A stretch of 46,896 nt of DNA from positions 1-46,896 of the forward strand of contig NZ_MSJL01000015.1 in assembly GCF_001921825.1 (NCBI RefSeq). The letters are read 5' to 3'. This DNA comes from Streptococcus acidominimus. Its GTDB lineage: Bacteria > Bacillota > Bacilli > Lactobacillales > Streptococcaceae. Both the position numbers and the translations under genes were made by a program. Below the pieces are notes generated by a model. It ran no database searches and was not told where the DNA came from. It saw only the letters and a list, made by a program, of their open reading frames with translations. The stretch's first letter is position 1. Each line of letters starts with the position of its first letter. Shown piece by piece: positions 24,690-33,126 of this stretch.

Positions 24690-25076
24690 ATGAATTATGA
24701 AACTAGTAAAAGCCTCACAGATAGTCGCTTTAAACGTCTTGTCGGCGTTGAGAGAAGAACCTTTAAAGAAATGCTAAAAGTCCTAAGAGTTTCCTATCAG
24801 AGAAAACACTCTAAAGGTGGCCGTAAACCGAAAATGAGTTTAGAAGACATTTTGATGGCTACTCTTCAATATCTCCGTGAATATCGTACTTATGAACAGA
24901 TAGCGACTGATTTTGGTGTACACGAGAGCAATCTTATTCGTCGCAGTCATTGGGTTGAAGAAGTCTTAGCTCAAAATGGATTTACCATTGACAAAGCTGT
25001 GATAAAAGATACAGATACTGTGATTATTGATGCCACCGAAGTGAAAATTCAGCGTCCCCAAAAAAGCAAACCCTAA
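24690..25076 (+). CDS. IS5-family transposase, first frame (OrfA)
   Basis: 128 residues. The N-terminal helix-turn-helix (KMSLEDILMATLQYLREYRTY, then QIATDFGVHESNLIRR) is followed by the first catalytic Asp in VIIDATEVKIQRP. The frame ends shortly after a run of six A (25050-25055). At this run, slipping back one base joins it to the second frame and gives a normal continuous DDE domain. Either programmed -1 frameshifting or a disabling mutation explains the split. Confidence 0.85.
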   Translation: MNYETSKSLTDSRFKRLVGVERRTFKEMLKVLRVSYQRKHSKGGRKPKMSLEDILMATLQYLREYRTYEQIATDFGVHESNLIRRSHWVEEVLAQNGFTIDKAVIKDTDTVIIDATEVKIQRPQKSKP

Positions 25077-25123
25077 GCTATTCTGGGAAAAAGAAGTTTC
25101 ATGTAGGTAAGGCCCAACTGATT

Positions 25124-25495
25124 GTGACCGTGCAGGGAAAGATTCTTTTCGTTGATATCCAGCTGGATTATTGCCACGATATGAAACTTTTTAGAACCAG
25201 TCGAAGAGACTTATCTAGGGCAGGCGAAATTTTAGCAGACAGTGGATATCAAGGGATTATGAAACTATACTCACAGGCGAAAACTCCAAAAAAATCAAGC
25301 AAATTACACCCCTTAACAGATGAAGATAAAGCTTATAATAAGGCTTTGGCCTCGTGTCGTATCAAGGTGGAGAATGTGTTTGCCAAGGTGAAAGCTTTTA
25401 AGATTTTTTCAACGACTTATCGTAATCGAAAACGAAGATTCGGTTTACGGATGAATCTAATTGCTGGGATTATCAATTTTGAGACTAAATTATAG
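25124..25495 (+). CDS. IS5-family transposase, second frame (OrfB)
   Basis: The shown frame starts at an internal ATG, but the reading frame is open from the A-run at 25050, so the natural product is probably a fusion with OrfA. It carries the second Asp (EILADSGYQGI) and the Glu (CRIKVENVFAKVK) of the DDE triad and ends in LIAGIINFETKL. The stop codon lies at the inner edge of the right inverted repeat. Confidence 0.85.
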   Translation: MTVQGKILFVDIQLDYCHDMKLFRTSRRDLSRAGEILADSGYQGIMKLYSQAKTPKKSSKLHPLTDEDKAYNKALASCRIKVENVFAKVKAFKIFSTTYRNRKRRFGLRMNLIAGIINFETKL

Positions 25496-25640
25496 TTTCG
25501 CAGGAGGTCTAATATTATTATAAAATAATTTATATAGAAAAGTCAAGGGATTCTTGTATCTTGAAAAAGTAAGGAGAAGTTTAGTATTTTTAGTATTAAA
25601 CAGTCCGCTAGCTGACACGATGGAGTCTGAGAAAGGAGGT

Positions 25641-26633
25641 CTATTTTTTATAGGCTTCACGTGCTTGATGAAAGAGTGTCTCAACTTCTTCTACTGATTC
25701 GGCGCGAGCGACAGCACCACGAATTTTAGCGGCACCAGCTGTTCCGCGTAGATAATGTGGAGCAAGTCCTCGGAATTCACGTACGGCAATGCTTTCGCCT
25801 TTGAGCTTAACCAGGCGGGTCAGGTGTTCAAAGGCAATGGTGAGCTTGTCGTCAAAGCTCAAATCAGGCAGTACTTCCCCTGTCTCCAGATAGTGGTTGA
25901 CCTGCTCGAAAATATAAGGGTTTCCCATGGCAGTCCGTCCAATCATGACGGCATCTGCGCCGACTTCTTCGATTCGCTGGCGAGCGTCTTGGACGGTGCG
26001 AATGTCCCCATTTGCAATAAATGGAATCTTGGTGAGTGCTTGCGCCACCTTGCTAAGAGTTTCGAGGTCAACTGTTCCTGTATACATTTGCTCCCGAGTG
26101 CGACCGTGCATGGCAAGTGCTGCCACTCCAGCACTCTCTGCGGCAAGGGCATTTTCGACAGCAAGATCAGGACTTGCCCACCCTGTCCGCATTTTAACGG
26201 TTAGGGGAATATCAAGAACAGAGCTTACCTGCTGGATAATATGGTAAATCTTATCTGGATCTTTGAGCCACTTGGCACCTGCTTCATTCTTAATGACCTT
26301 GTTGACAGGGCAACCCATATTGATATCTACCATATCTGTCTTGGTATTTTTTTGGATAAATTCTGCTGCGCGTGATAGTCCGTCCGCATCTCCACCAAAG
26401 AGCTGTATCGACATGGGATCTTCATTTTCTTCGATATGCAACATGTGCAAGGTTTTTTCGTTGTTATATAGCAGTCCTTTTTCTGAAATCATTTCCATGA
26501 CGACAAGACCTGCCCCCATTTCTTTGGCGATAGTACGAAAGGCAGAGTTGGTCACGCCAGCCATAGGGGCTAGGACTGTTCGATTGGGGATTTCGACATT
26601 TCCAATCATAAATGGAGTATTGAGATTAGCCAT
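25641..26633 (-). CDS. dusB: tRNA-dihydrouridine synthase (DusB type)
   Basis: 330 residues from the ATG at 26631-26633; GGAGG lies 8 nt upstream inside hslO, with which it overlaps by 8 nt. The TIM barrel contains [12 protein letters not shown], the active-site segment [21 protein letters not shown] and FIANGDIRT, and FMN-binding [14 protein letters not shown]. It reduces uridines in tRNA. The hslO-dusB pairing is, as far as I recall, usual in streptococci. The gap to the IS element (25511-25640) shows only weak AT-rich hairpins. Confidence 0.94.
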   Translation of the reverse strand: MANLNTPFMIGNVEIPNRTVLAPMAGVTNSAFRTIAKEMGAGLVVMEMISEKGLLYNNEKTLHMLHIEENEDPMSIQLFGGDADGLSRAAEFIQKNTKTDMVDINMGCPVNKVIKNEAGAKWLKDPDKIYHIIQQVSSVLDIPLTVKMRTGWASPDLAVENALAAESAGVAALAMHGRTREQMYTGTVDLETLSKVAQALTKIPFIANGDIRTVQDARQRIEEVGADAVMIGRTAMGNPYIFEQVNHYLETGEVLPDLSFDDKLTIAFEHLTRLVKLKGESIAVREFRGLAPHYLRGTAGAAKIRGAVARAESVEEVETLFHQAREAYKK

Positions 26634-27492
26634 TGATGAGTTCCTCCAAGTCGTTTTCGTCAAAGTGGTAATGGGTTTGGCAGAATTGGCAGTTAATCGC
26701 TGCCCCCTTGTCCTCTTCCTGCATTTCCTTTAAGTCAGCTTTTGGTAGGCTAGCAAGGGCATGTAAGAAGCGTTCTTTTGAACAATCGCAGGTGAAGCTA
26801 AGAGGTTCTTCGGACAGGCGCTTAAAGGCTTGTTCGCCATAAATAGCCTCCAAAAGGGCTTCGATATGATTGCTTGACGCCAGCAGTTGCGAAATAGCCG
26901 GCATGTTCTGGATCCGCTGTTCAAATTGCGCGATTTCCTCTTCTGTCGCTCCCGGTAAAACCTGCACAAGAAAACCACCAGCTACCTGAACCTTGTCCTC
27001 TTCGTCCAATAAAACGTTGAGACCGACTGCGGACGGGGTTTGCTGACTTTCCGTCAAGAAGTAGGCAAAATCTTCTCCGATTTCTCCCGAAACCAAGGGG
27101 GTCATGGAATGGTAGGGATGTCCCATACCGTAGTCTGTAATCACTAAAAATTGACCTTGCCCGATAAGAGGACCTACGATAACCTCGCCCGTTGCTGTTT
27201 TCTTCAAATCAATGTCGGGGTTTTGAATGTAACCCTTGACCTGCCCCTGAGTATCAGCTACGCTGATAATGGCACCGATAGAGCTATTACCGAGGATTTT
27301 AAGGGTGATTTTAGTATCCCCCTTTTCGTTTGCGGCAAGCATCTGGTTGGCAATCAAGGCACGACCCAAAGCGACAGTTGATGAAGCCATGGTATCATGC
27401 TTTTCTTGAGCGAGCCGAACTGTTTCTGTACTATCCAACACAAAGGCACGGAAGTGCCCATTTTCTGAAATTGTTTTAATCATTTTGTCCAT
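26626..27492 (-). CDS. hslO: Redox-regulated chaperone Hsp33
   Basis: 288 residues. The C-terminal zinc/redox centre is intact: C235-D-C237 and C268-Q-F-C271. The N-terminal core includes [18 protein letters not shown] and [14 protein letters not shown]. It becomes an active holdase when the cysteines oxidise. The ATG at 27490-27492 has no ribosome site, and an extended -10 TGCTATAAT ends 7 nt upstream. A second ATG three codons on (27483) also lacks a site, so a leaderless start is likely. Confidence 0.95.
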   Translation of the reverse strand: MDKMIKTISENGHFRAFVLDSTETVRLAQEKHDTMASSTVALGRALIANQMLAANEKGDTKITLKILGNSSIGAIISVADTQGQVKGYIQNPDIDLKKTATGEVIVGPLIGQGQFLVITDYGMGHPYHSMTPLVSGEIGEDFAYFLTESQQTPSAVGLNVLLDEEDKVQVAGGFLVQVLPGATEEEIAQFEQRIQNMPAISQLLASSNHIEALLEAIYGEQAFKRLSEEPLSFTCDCSKERFLHALASLPKADLKEMQEEDKGAAINCQFCQTHYHFDENDLEELING

Positions 27493-27499
27493 AAGGATT

Positions 27500-27508
27500 A
27501 TTATAGCA
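27500..27508 (-). promoter_or_regulatory. Extended -10 promoter of hslO-dusB (leaderless candidate)
   Basis: TGCTATAAT on the minus strand, 7 nt before the hslO ATG. No clear -35. Confidence 0.6.
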
Positions 27509-27555
27509 TACCAGCGCTAAAATGCTAGTCGCTTGGATTTAATCTTGTATGGAAA

Positions 27556-27629
27556 TCAGATAGAATAGGGCGCAAGCCAATCAATGGCTTCGTTGAGCAT
27601 ATCGGGACCCGGGAGCTTGTCAGAGATAA
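27556..27629 (-). pseudogene. C-terminal remnant of an unidentified gene
   Basis: The minus-strand frame ISDKLPGPDMLNEAIDWL and then APYSI ends in a stop at 27556-27558. It runs directly into the end of the composite repeat at 27630. The residue composition looks like real protein rather than noise, and there is no start. It may be the tail of a gene cut by the repeat. The parent family is not recognised. Confidence 0.35.
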
Positions 27630-28714
27630 TATAGTCATTTAGTTTATATTTTTATTACTTGGTTAACTCGTCTTGTGTAATTGAACTCGGGCTACGAGCT
27701 GTGCAAAAAAGATAGTTTTTCCTAGAACTTGTGGTTCTGCGTCAAAACTCCTATTTTTGCTTTGCTCGTTTAACGCCCTCGTATCTTGTATAATTGAACT
27801 CGGGCTACGAGCTGTGCAAAAAAGAGCGATAACTGTTTCAGTTTTAGCTGATGATGGTTCTTTAGGAAATAGGCTGAAAACCTCCACTGGAGCTTTTCAC
27901 TCGTCAAAACTCCTATTTTTGCTTTGCTCGTTTAACGCCCTTGTATCTTGTATAATTGAACTTGAGCTACAACTCACTGACAAAGCGTAGTCAGAAAGTT
28001 GAGTAACCCTAGATAGACATCACAGTAGGCATCTGATTGGCGCTAACACGCCAATCTAGTTGCCTTTGTGGGGGTCTCACTACGAAGCTAAAACTTCTGT
28101 TCGGCCGCCTATTTTGTCTCTAGGAGTTGCTTCCACAGTCTAGGAATAGACTGTGGAAGGTTGGAGATAAAACGAGTGAAACTCGTGTCAAACGCTCTCG
28201 TATCTTGGGGAATTGAACACGCCCTAAACTCTGTGCGAAAAAGAGACATAACTGTTTCAGCTTCAGCTGATGATGGTTCTTTAAGAAATAGGCTGAAAAC
28301 CTCCACTGGAGCTTTTCACTCGTCAGATTTCCTATTTTCGCTTTGAGTTCTTTACGGGCTTTGTATCTTGAGTTGTACTATTGAGAAAAGTTACACTTTT
28401 CTTATCTATCACTTGTCTAGTTATCAACTAGACAACTACCTGCGACTTTTAACGAAAACTTTGTTTTCTTTATTTCCCACCTCACCCAGTCTCTCCCCAG
28501 ATTGTTTTGACGAAAACTTCGTTTTCTTTATTTCCCACCTCAAACAATCTCTCCCCAGATTGTTTTGACGAAAACTTCGTTTTCTTTATTTCCCACCTCA
28601 AACAATCTCTCCCCAGATTGTTTTGACGAAAACTTCGTTTTCTTTATTTCCCACCTCAAACAATCTCTCCCCAGATTGTTTGAGCTAGTACTAAAAATAA
28701 ACTAAACGGCTATA
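27630..28714 (+). repeat. 1.1-kb composite miniature element
   Basis: It has the family ends TATAGTCATTTAGTTTA (27630-27646) and TAAACTAAACGGCTATA (28698-28714). Inside are, in order: a gamma-type unit (27689-27778: GGGC, ACGAGC, GCAAAAA pairing with TTTTTGC, GCTCGT, GCCC); a second gamma-type unit with extra loop modules (about 27792-27945); an alpha-type start interrupted by about 120 bp of unrelated sequence (27985-28110); a beta-type unit (about 28210-28360); the alpha right half; and a 58-bp tandem array. It lies between hslO and gshAB. Confidence 0.75.
28448..28679 (+). repeat. 58-bp tandem repeat, four copies
   Basis: Units start at 28448, 28506, 28564 and 28622 (constant 58-bp period). 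The last three are nearly identical and the first is more diverged. Each contains GAAAACTTCGTTTTC (a palindrome) and ATTTCCCACCTCAAACAATC. There are no unique spacers, so it is not a CRISPR array. Confidence 0.9.
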
Positions 28715-28737
28715 AAAGCGAAACAACTATATAATGC

Positions 28738-30996
28738 CTACTTGTTGATGATTTCAGGGAATAACTTGGCAAGAATTTTAGGTGTTAGTGCCTGTCCCGG
28801 TCCTTGATAGCAATAGGTGTGCATGTACATGGAGGGGTTGAAATTCAGTTCGATACAGGTACAGTTAGGAGTTTCCTTGCTAGATGGTAAGGTCGGGTCT
28901 GGAATGATTAGGTCAACCCCACAGACCCAAGCTCCCATAGCAGTCGCCATGTCAGCTGCTAGCTGTTTGTAGCCCTCATCCATCTGGTCTGTCACATCGA
29001 TCGAATCACCGCCGGTTGAGATATTGGAGTTGCCCCGCAATTCAGCCTTTTGGCCAGCTTTTAAAATGGTTTCTGGCGTGTAGCCTTGCTGGTCAAGCAT
29101 CAGTTTTTCAATATCGCCTAGGTTGATGATTTCAAGCGGAGAGCGGTGGTCTCGACCGCGTAGCGGATCTTGGTTTTTCAGCTCAACCAATTCCCTAATC
29201 GTATGAATCCCATCCCCTACTACATTTGCAGCGACGCGCAAGAGGACGGCTTCACACTTTCCATCAAGGACAAAGAAGCGGTACTCAGTGCCTGCAATAA
29301 ACTCTTCGACCAAGATTTGGCTATCCTCTAAAAAGGCAATATCAAGCGCTTTTTCGTAGTCTGTCAGGCTGGCTCCCTCTTGGAAAATGGAAATACCCAG
29401 TCCGAAGTTAGTGGACTTTGGCTTGACGACGATAGCCCGCTTCTCAATTTGTCCATAGTAGCGTAGGGCTTCTGCCTTGCTTGAAAATTCTGAACCTGCT
29501 GGAACAGGAAATCCTGCTGCGGCAAGGATTTTTTTCGTGACCGTTTTATTGGCCATAGCAAGGGGGATGACATAATTGTCTTTTGAAGTCATGTTACCAT
29601 TTTTGACGTATTCGACATGGCTCTTGTGCCAGAGCTTGAGAAACTGGTCGTCTTTGTCGAGAATCTCGAGGTTCACCCCTTTTTGAATGGCATCAAACAT
29701 GAGCAGCTGGGTCGAGAGTTCCATCTCTTCGTAGCCCTTGAGGGCATAAGGGGCGCTCCAAGCATGGTTGTGAAAGTTCTGACCTTGGCGCTGACCAAAT
29801 GCATGGAGCGACTGGTCTTTGATCTGTCGGACGATTTGTCCTGACAAGGTTAATGCAGGCTGCTCCACTTGTTGTTGAACCGTGCCGATCAGGTCTTGGT
29901 AGTAGTCTCCCAATTGGAAGTGGGAGACGACCGCCTCCATGGCTTGGAGAATGGTGTGTGTGTCAGCTGCTGCGGGTAGCGAGTTGAGTGGGTGGGCAAG
30001 GGCAATCTGGTTGTTGAGTTCGTCTGCTGCTTTTAGGGTCTCGTCTACATTTTCTGGGCTATCCATCCACAGGAGGGCAAGGATAAAGAGATGGACGGTG
30101 TCCAAGGTTTCTTGGCTGATCGCAAGAAAATCAAAAGGATTGAGGTCAAAACAGCGAAATTCTAAATAGCGAATACCTTTTGTCAAATAGTCCCGACTGT
30201 GTTTATGACCGCGCAAGCGAACGGCTGAATAAAACTCTTTTTCGGCAGAGAGGGCGCCTGTTGCGACATGATGTTCAATATCGCGAACATAGGTTTCCAG
30301 ACTGGCAAAGGAAACCTGAACTTCAGTAGCGTTTACATAGCCGAGTGAACTGGTTCGCAGAGAGCGTACAGGATGGTGCAACTCTTCTTTGAAAAATCCC
30401 TTTTCAGCCATCACACTGGCACCGTACAAGTAGGTTAAAAACCAGCGGTAGCGTAAGAATTGTTGGGCTAGTTTGAGATAGAGTTTATTGGTAAATTCAA
30501 GTGGGGAATCGTACTGGCTTATACCAAATAATTGGTTGACTAGCTTTGACCCCAATTCCATATTATAATGGATCCCTGACATGGCTTGAAGTAGCTTGCC
30601 GTAGCGTTGTCCAAGTCCTTTTCGATAGCGGTATTCGTGGACATCCTCTAACTGGGCGATACGGATGTCCTCCTCCTTTGCATAAGGTGGCATGGACAGG
30701 GGCCAGAGATACTCGTCTTGCTCCAGCGAGCGGTAGGCAACTTCGGTAATCGCTCCTAGAACCCGTCTCGCTTCGCGGGTTGACGGGCTGATAGGCGTGA
30801 TCAATTCCAATTGGGACTCACTATAATCCGTCTGGATATAGGGGTGGAAGTTTCGCGAGCCAAGGCTTTTGGGGTGCGGTGTTTGAGCGATTCGATTCTC
30901 CTTATTCATGCGCAGAGATTCGCGCTCTAGCCCAAAAGTGGCGTCGAGAATGGGGAGAGTTTTTGGTGCTTGTTGGAGCAACTGATTGATATTCAT
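28738..30996 (-). CDS. gshAB: Bifunctional glutamate--cysteine ligase/glutathione synthetase
   Basis: 752 residues from the ATG at 30994-30996 with GAGGA upstream; the longer frame to 31152 is upstream noise. The N-terminal half is a gamma-proteobacterial-type glutamate-cysteine ligase (LERESLRMNKENRIAQTPHP, then TDYSESQLELITP). The C-terminal part (from about 480) is an ATP-grasp domain (VVKPKSTNFGLGISIF, VEEFIAGTEYRFFVLDG, CIELNFNPSMYMH). It makes glutathione from Glu, Cys and Gly in one enzyme, as in several streptococci. It is transcribed alone, divergently from mvaK1. Confidence 0.95.
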   Translation of the reverse strand: MNINQLLQQAPKTLPILDATFGLERESLRMNKENRIAQTPHPKSLGSRNFHPYIQTDYSESQLELITPISPSTREARRVLGAITEVAYRSLEQDEYLWPLSMPPYAKEEDIRIAQLEDVHEYRYRKGLGQRYGKLLQAMSGIHYNMELGSKLVNQLFGISQYDSPLEFTNKLYLKLAQQFLRYRWFLTYLYGASVMAEKGFFKEELHHPVRSLRTSSLGYVNATEVQVSFASLETYVRDIEHHVATGALSAEKEFYSAVRLRGHKHSRDYLTKGIRYLEFRCFDLNPFDFLAISQETLDTVHLFILALLWMDSPENVDETLKAADELNNQIALAHPLNSLPAAADTHTILQAMEAVVSHFQLGDYYQDLIGTVQQQVEQPALTLSGQIVRQIKDQSLHAFGQRQGQNFHNHAWSAPYALKGYEEMELSTQLLMFDAIQKGVNLEILDKDDQFLKLWHKSHVEYVKNGNMTSKDNYVIPLAMANKTVTKKILAAAGFPVPAGSEFSSKAEALRYYGQIEKRAIVVKPKSTNFGLGISIFQEGASLTDYEKALDIAFLEDSQILVEEFIAGTEYRFFVLDGKCEAVLLRVAANVVGDGIHTIRELVELKNQDPLRGRDHRSPLEIINLGDIEKLMLDQQGYTPETILKAGQKAELRGNSNISTGGDSIDVTDQMDEGYKQLAADMATAMGAWVCGVDLIIPDPTLPSSKETPNCTCIELNFNPSMYMHTYCYQGPGQALTPKILAKLFPEIINK

Positions 30997-31027
30997 AGCG
31001 TGATTCCTCGTCCTGTCTGATACTAAT

Positions 31028-31056
31028 ATTGTAGCGATTTTAGGATTGAAAGACAA
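31028..31056 (-). promoter_or_regulatory. Sigma-A promoter of gshAB
   Basis: Minus strand TTGTCT (31056-31051), 17 bp, TACAAT (31033-31028), about 32 nt before the ATG. Confidence 0.65.
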
Positions 31057-31132
31057 ATTTTTGCTACGTCTTGCTAGCCACTGATGAGAAGAAAGGAGAA
31101 ATGTAAAATAGTAGAAGCTTTTTCCTGAAACA

Positions 31133-31141
31133 TGGTATAAT
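31133..31141 (+). promoter_or_regulatory. Extended -10 promoter of the mevalonate operon
   Basis: TGGTATAAT 22 nt before the mvaK1 ATG. A -35 box is not evident. Confidence 0.6.
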
Positions 31142-31163
31142 AGAAGCTGCATAAGGAGACATC

Positions 31164-32099
31164 ATGGTTGCAATAGGAACGTCAACAGGAAAGATTATTT
31201 TGATGGGAGAGCATGCAGTGGTCTACGGTCAGCCAGCCATTGCAATGCCTTTTTCTGCTGTCCAAATTATAGCAGAGGTTCGAAAAGAGGGGCAAGCCCT
31301 TTCGGTTAGTTGTGATTTTTACCAAGGCATGGTGCATGAAATACCGAAAATCTGGGAAAGTTTGAAGCATGCCATTCGTTTTTCTCTCTATCGGATTGGG
31401 GCTCCGACAGACCCAGCCATTCATATAGAGATCAGCTCCACTATTCCAGCAGAACGGGGCATGGGCTCAAGCGCAGCAGTGGCTGCCGCAGTCGCGCGAG
31501 CATTATTTTCCTTTTATGGAAAAAGATTATCTGATGAAGAGTTGTGGGAAATCATCCAGTCATCAGAAAAGATTGCTCATGGGAATCCCTCGGGGATTGA
31601 TGCAACGACGGTAACGGGAAGCTCCCCAATCTTTTTCATCAAGAATCAACCGATTGAACCCCTAGCCCTTTCCTTAGATGCCTACCTTGTTGTCGCAGAT
31701 ACGGGAAAGACCGGAAATACACTGGAAGCGATTACGGATGTAGCGTTTCTGTACCGGCGATGCAGTGAGGTGGAAGGTTGGGTCAAAGCCTTGGGAGATT
31801 TGACCTATCAGGCACGAGACTATTTGGCACACAATCAGGCAGAGTTGCTAGGACAGGCAATGAACCAAGCTCAAGCCTACTTGCAGGATTTGAGTGTATC
31901 AGACGAGAGTCTGGATCAGTTGGTGGCTATTGCCCGTGACACCGGCGCCCTAGGGGCAAAATTAACCGGTGGTGGTCGAGGTGGTTGCATGATTGCCCTT
32001 GCTAAAACGAAAGAGGCGGCAGAAAAAATTGCCCGAGCCTTAGCAGGAGCAGGTGCTCGCCAAACATGGATACAGTACTTAGGAGAAGGACATGAGTAA
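31164..32099 (+). CDS. mvaK1: Mevalonate kinase
   Basis: 311 residues with AAGGAG 7 nt upstream. GHMP-kinase features: GKIILMGEHAVVYGQPAIAMP at the start, the ATP loop PAERGMGSSAAVAAAVARA near residue 95, and the C-terminal TGALGAKLTGGGRGGCMIAL. It phosphorylates mevalonate, the first of three kinase/decarboxylase steps to isopentenyl diphosphate. It overlaps mvaD by 8 nt. The order mvaK1-mvaD-mvaK2-fni matches other streptococci. Confidence 0.96.
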   Translation: MVAIGTSTGKIILMGEHAVVYGQPAIAMPFSAVQIIAEVRKEGQALSVSCDFYQGMVHEIPKIWESLKHAIRFSLYRIGAPTDPAIHIEISSTIPAERGMGSSAAVAAAVARALFSFYGKRLSDEELWEIIQSSEKIAHGNPSGIDATTVTGSSPIFFIKNQPIEPLALSLDAYLVVADTGKTGNTLEAITDVAFLYRRCSEVEGWVKALGDLTYQARDYLAHNQAELLGQAMNQAQAYLQDLSVSDESLDQLVAIARDTGALGAKLTGGGRGGCMIALAKTKEAAEKIARALAGAGARQTWIQYLGEGHE

Positions 32100-33126
32100 G
32101 AAAGTGGGAATCGCGCGTGCCCATACCAATATCGCCCTCATCAAATATTGGGGAAAGCGGGATAAGGCCTTGTTTTTACCGATGAACTCAAGTTTATCGC
32201 TGACGCTGGATGCCTTTTATACAGATACCAAGGTCATCTTTGATGCCTCCTTGCCAGCAGATACATTTTACTTAAACATGGAAAAACAGTCCCAAAAAGA
32301 AATTGAAAAAATTTCACAATTTTTAGATCTGTTTCGCGAATATACAGGTGAGAAAAGATTTGCCTGCGTAGAGAGTTTGAACCGTGTACCGACTGCGGCA
32401 GGTCTTGCCAGCTCAGCTTCCGCCTTTGCAGCTCTAGCATTGGCAACCGCAACTGCTCTGGGCTTAGAGATGTCCCGTGAGGAATTATCGACCTTTGCCC
32501 GACGTGGTTCGGGTTCGAGTACCCGTAGCCTCTTTGGTGGCTTCGTCGAATGGGATATGGGAACGACTTCAGCCGATTCGATGGCACATCCTATTGATGA
32601 TGCTTCTTGGGATATTGGGATGATTATTCTGGCAGTGGACACCGGAAAGAAAAAGATTGCCAGCCGTGTAGGCATGGAGCACACCGTTCAGACCTCTCCT
32701 TTTTATTCTATGTGGGTAGAAACAGCCGCCCAGGATTTACAAGACATCAAGGCTGCGATTGCCCAGAAAGACTTTGAAAGAGTGGGGCAATTGACCGAGC
32801 ATAATGGGATGAAGATGCATGCGACCACCCTATCTGCTAATCCTCCCTTTACTTATTGGACTGCAGATACCATGAAGGCTCAGGAAGCAGTTCGTCAGGT
32901 AAGAGAGGACTTGGCGGTGCCTGCTTATATGACCATGGATGCAGGTCCCAATGTTAAGGTTCTCTGCCGAGCGAGTGATATGGATGAGCTGGTTACTGCT
33001 TTGAAAGAATATTTGCCAGCAGACCAAGTGTTGACCAGTCTTCCGGGATCTGGTGCCTATGTCTTGTCAGAAGCAGACTGGCAGGAATCACAAGCCACCT
33101 TTTCAAAAGGGGTAGCTCATGATTGA
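32092..33126 (+). CDS. mvaD: Diphosphomevalonate decarboxylase
   Basis: 344 residues. ARAHTNIALIKYWGKRDK and NSSLSLTLD are the substrate-binding N-terminus; PTAAGLASSASAFAALALA is the GHMP loop; SGSSTRSLFGGFVEW and MDAGPNVKVLC follow. It decarboxylates mevalonate diphosphate to isopentenyl diphosphate. Overlaps by 8 nt with both neighbours imply tight translational coupling. Confidence 0.96.
   Translation: MSKKVGIARAHTNIALIKYWGKRDKALFLPMNSSLSLTLDAFYTDTKVIFDASLPADTFYLNMEKQSQKEIEKISQFLDLFREYTGEKRFACVESLNRVPTAAGLASSASAFAALALATATALGLEMSREELSTFARRGSGSSTRSLFGGFVEWDMGTTSADSMAHPIDDASWDIGMIILAVDTGKKKIASRVGMEHTVQTSPFYSMWVETAAQDLQDIKAAIAQKDFERVGQLTEHNGMKMHATTLSANPPFTYWTADTMKAQEAVRQVREDLAVPAYMTMDAGPNVKVLCRASDMDELVTALKEYLPADQVLTSLPGSGAYVLSEADWQESQATFSKGVAHD

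Larger units (their letters stand above)
24653..25510 (+). mobile_element. IS5-family insertion sequence, 858 bp, apparently complete
   Basis: Perfect 16-bp inverted ends AGACCTCCTGCGAAAC (24653-24668) and GTTTCGCAGGAGGTCT (25495-25510) flank two transposase frames. AAT stands on both outer sides (24650-24652 and 25511-25513) and may be a 3-bp target duplication, though the region is AT-rich. Length and two-frame layout resemble IS1381 and the IS427 branch of IS5. It sits upstream of the phospholipase gene and downstream of dusB. Confidence 0.88.

Noticed and set aside
24653-25510. IS5-type element as the source of the miniature elements
   Set aside because: Its 16-bp ends (AGACCTCC...) have no similarity to the TATAGTC ends of the miniature family.
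27757-28346. Open frames of 60-77 codons inside the composite repeat
   Set aside because: They are translations of hairpin modules, share the same artificial peptides in different copies, and lack ribosome sites.
28448-28679. CRISPR-like regular repeats
   Set aside because: The 58-bp units are contiguous, with no unique spacers, and no cas genes are nearby.
31142-31163. Riboswitch or long leader before the mevalonate operon
   Set aside because: The extended -10 box leaves only about 16-22 nt of leader, too short for a riboswitch.
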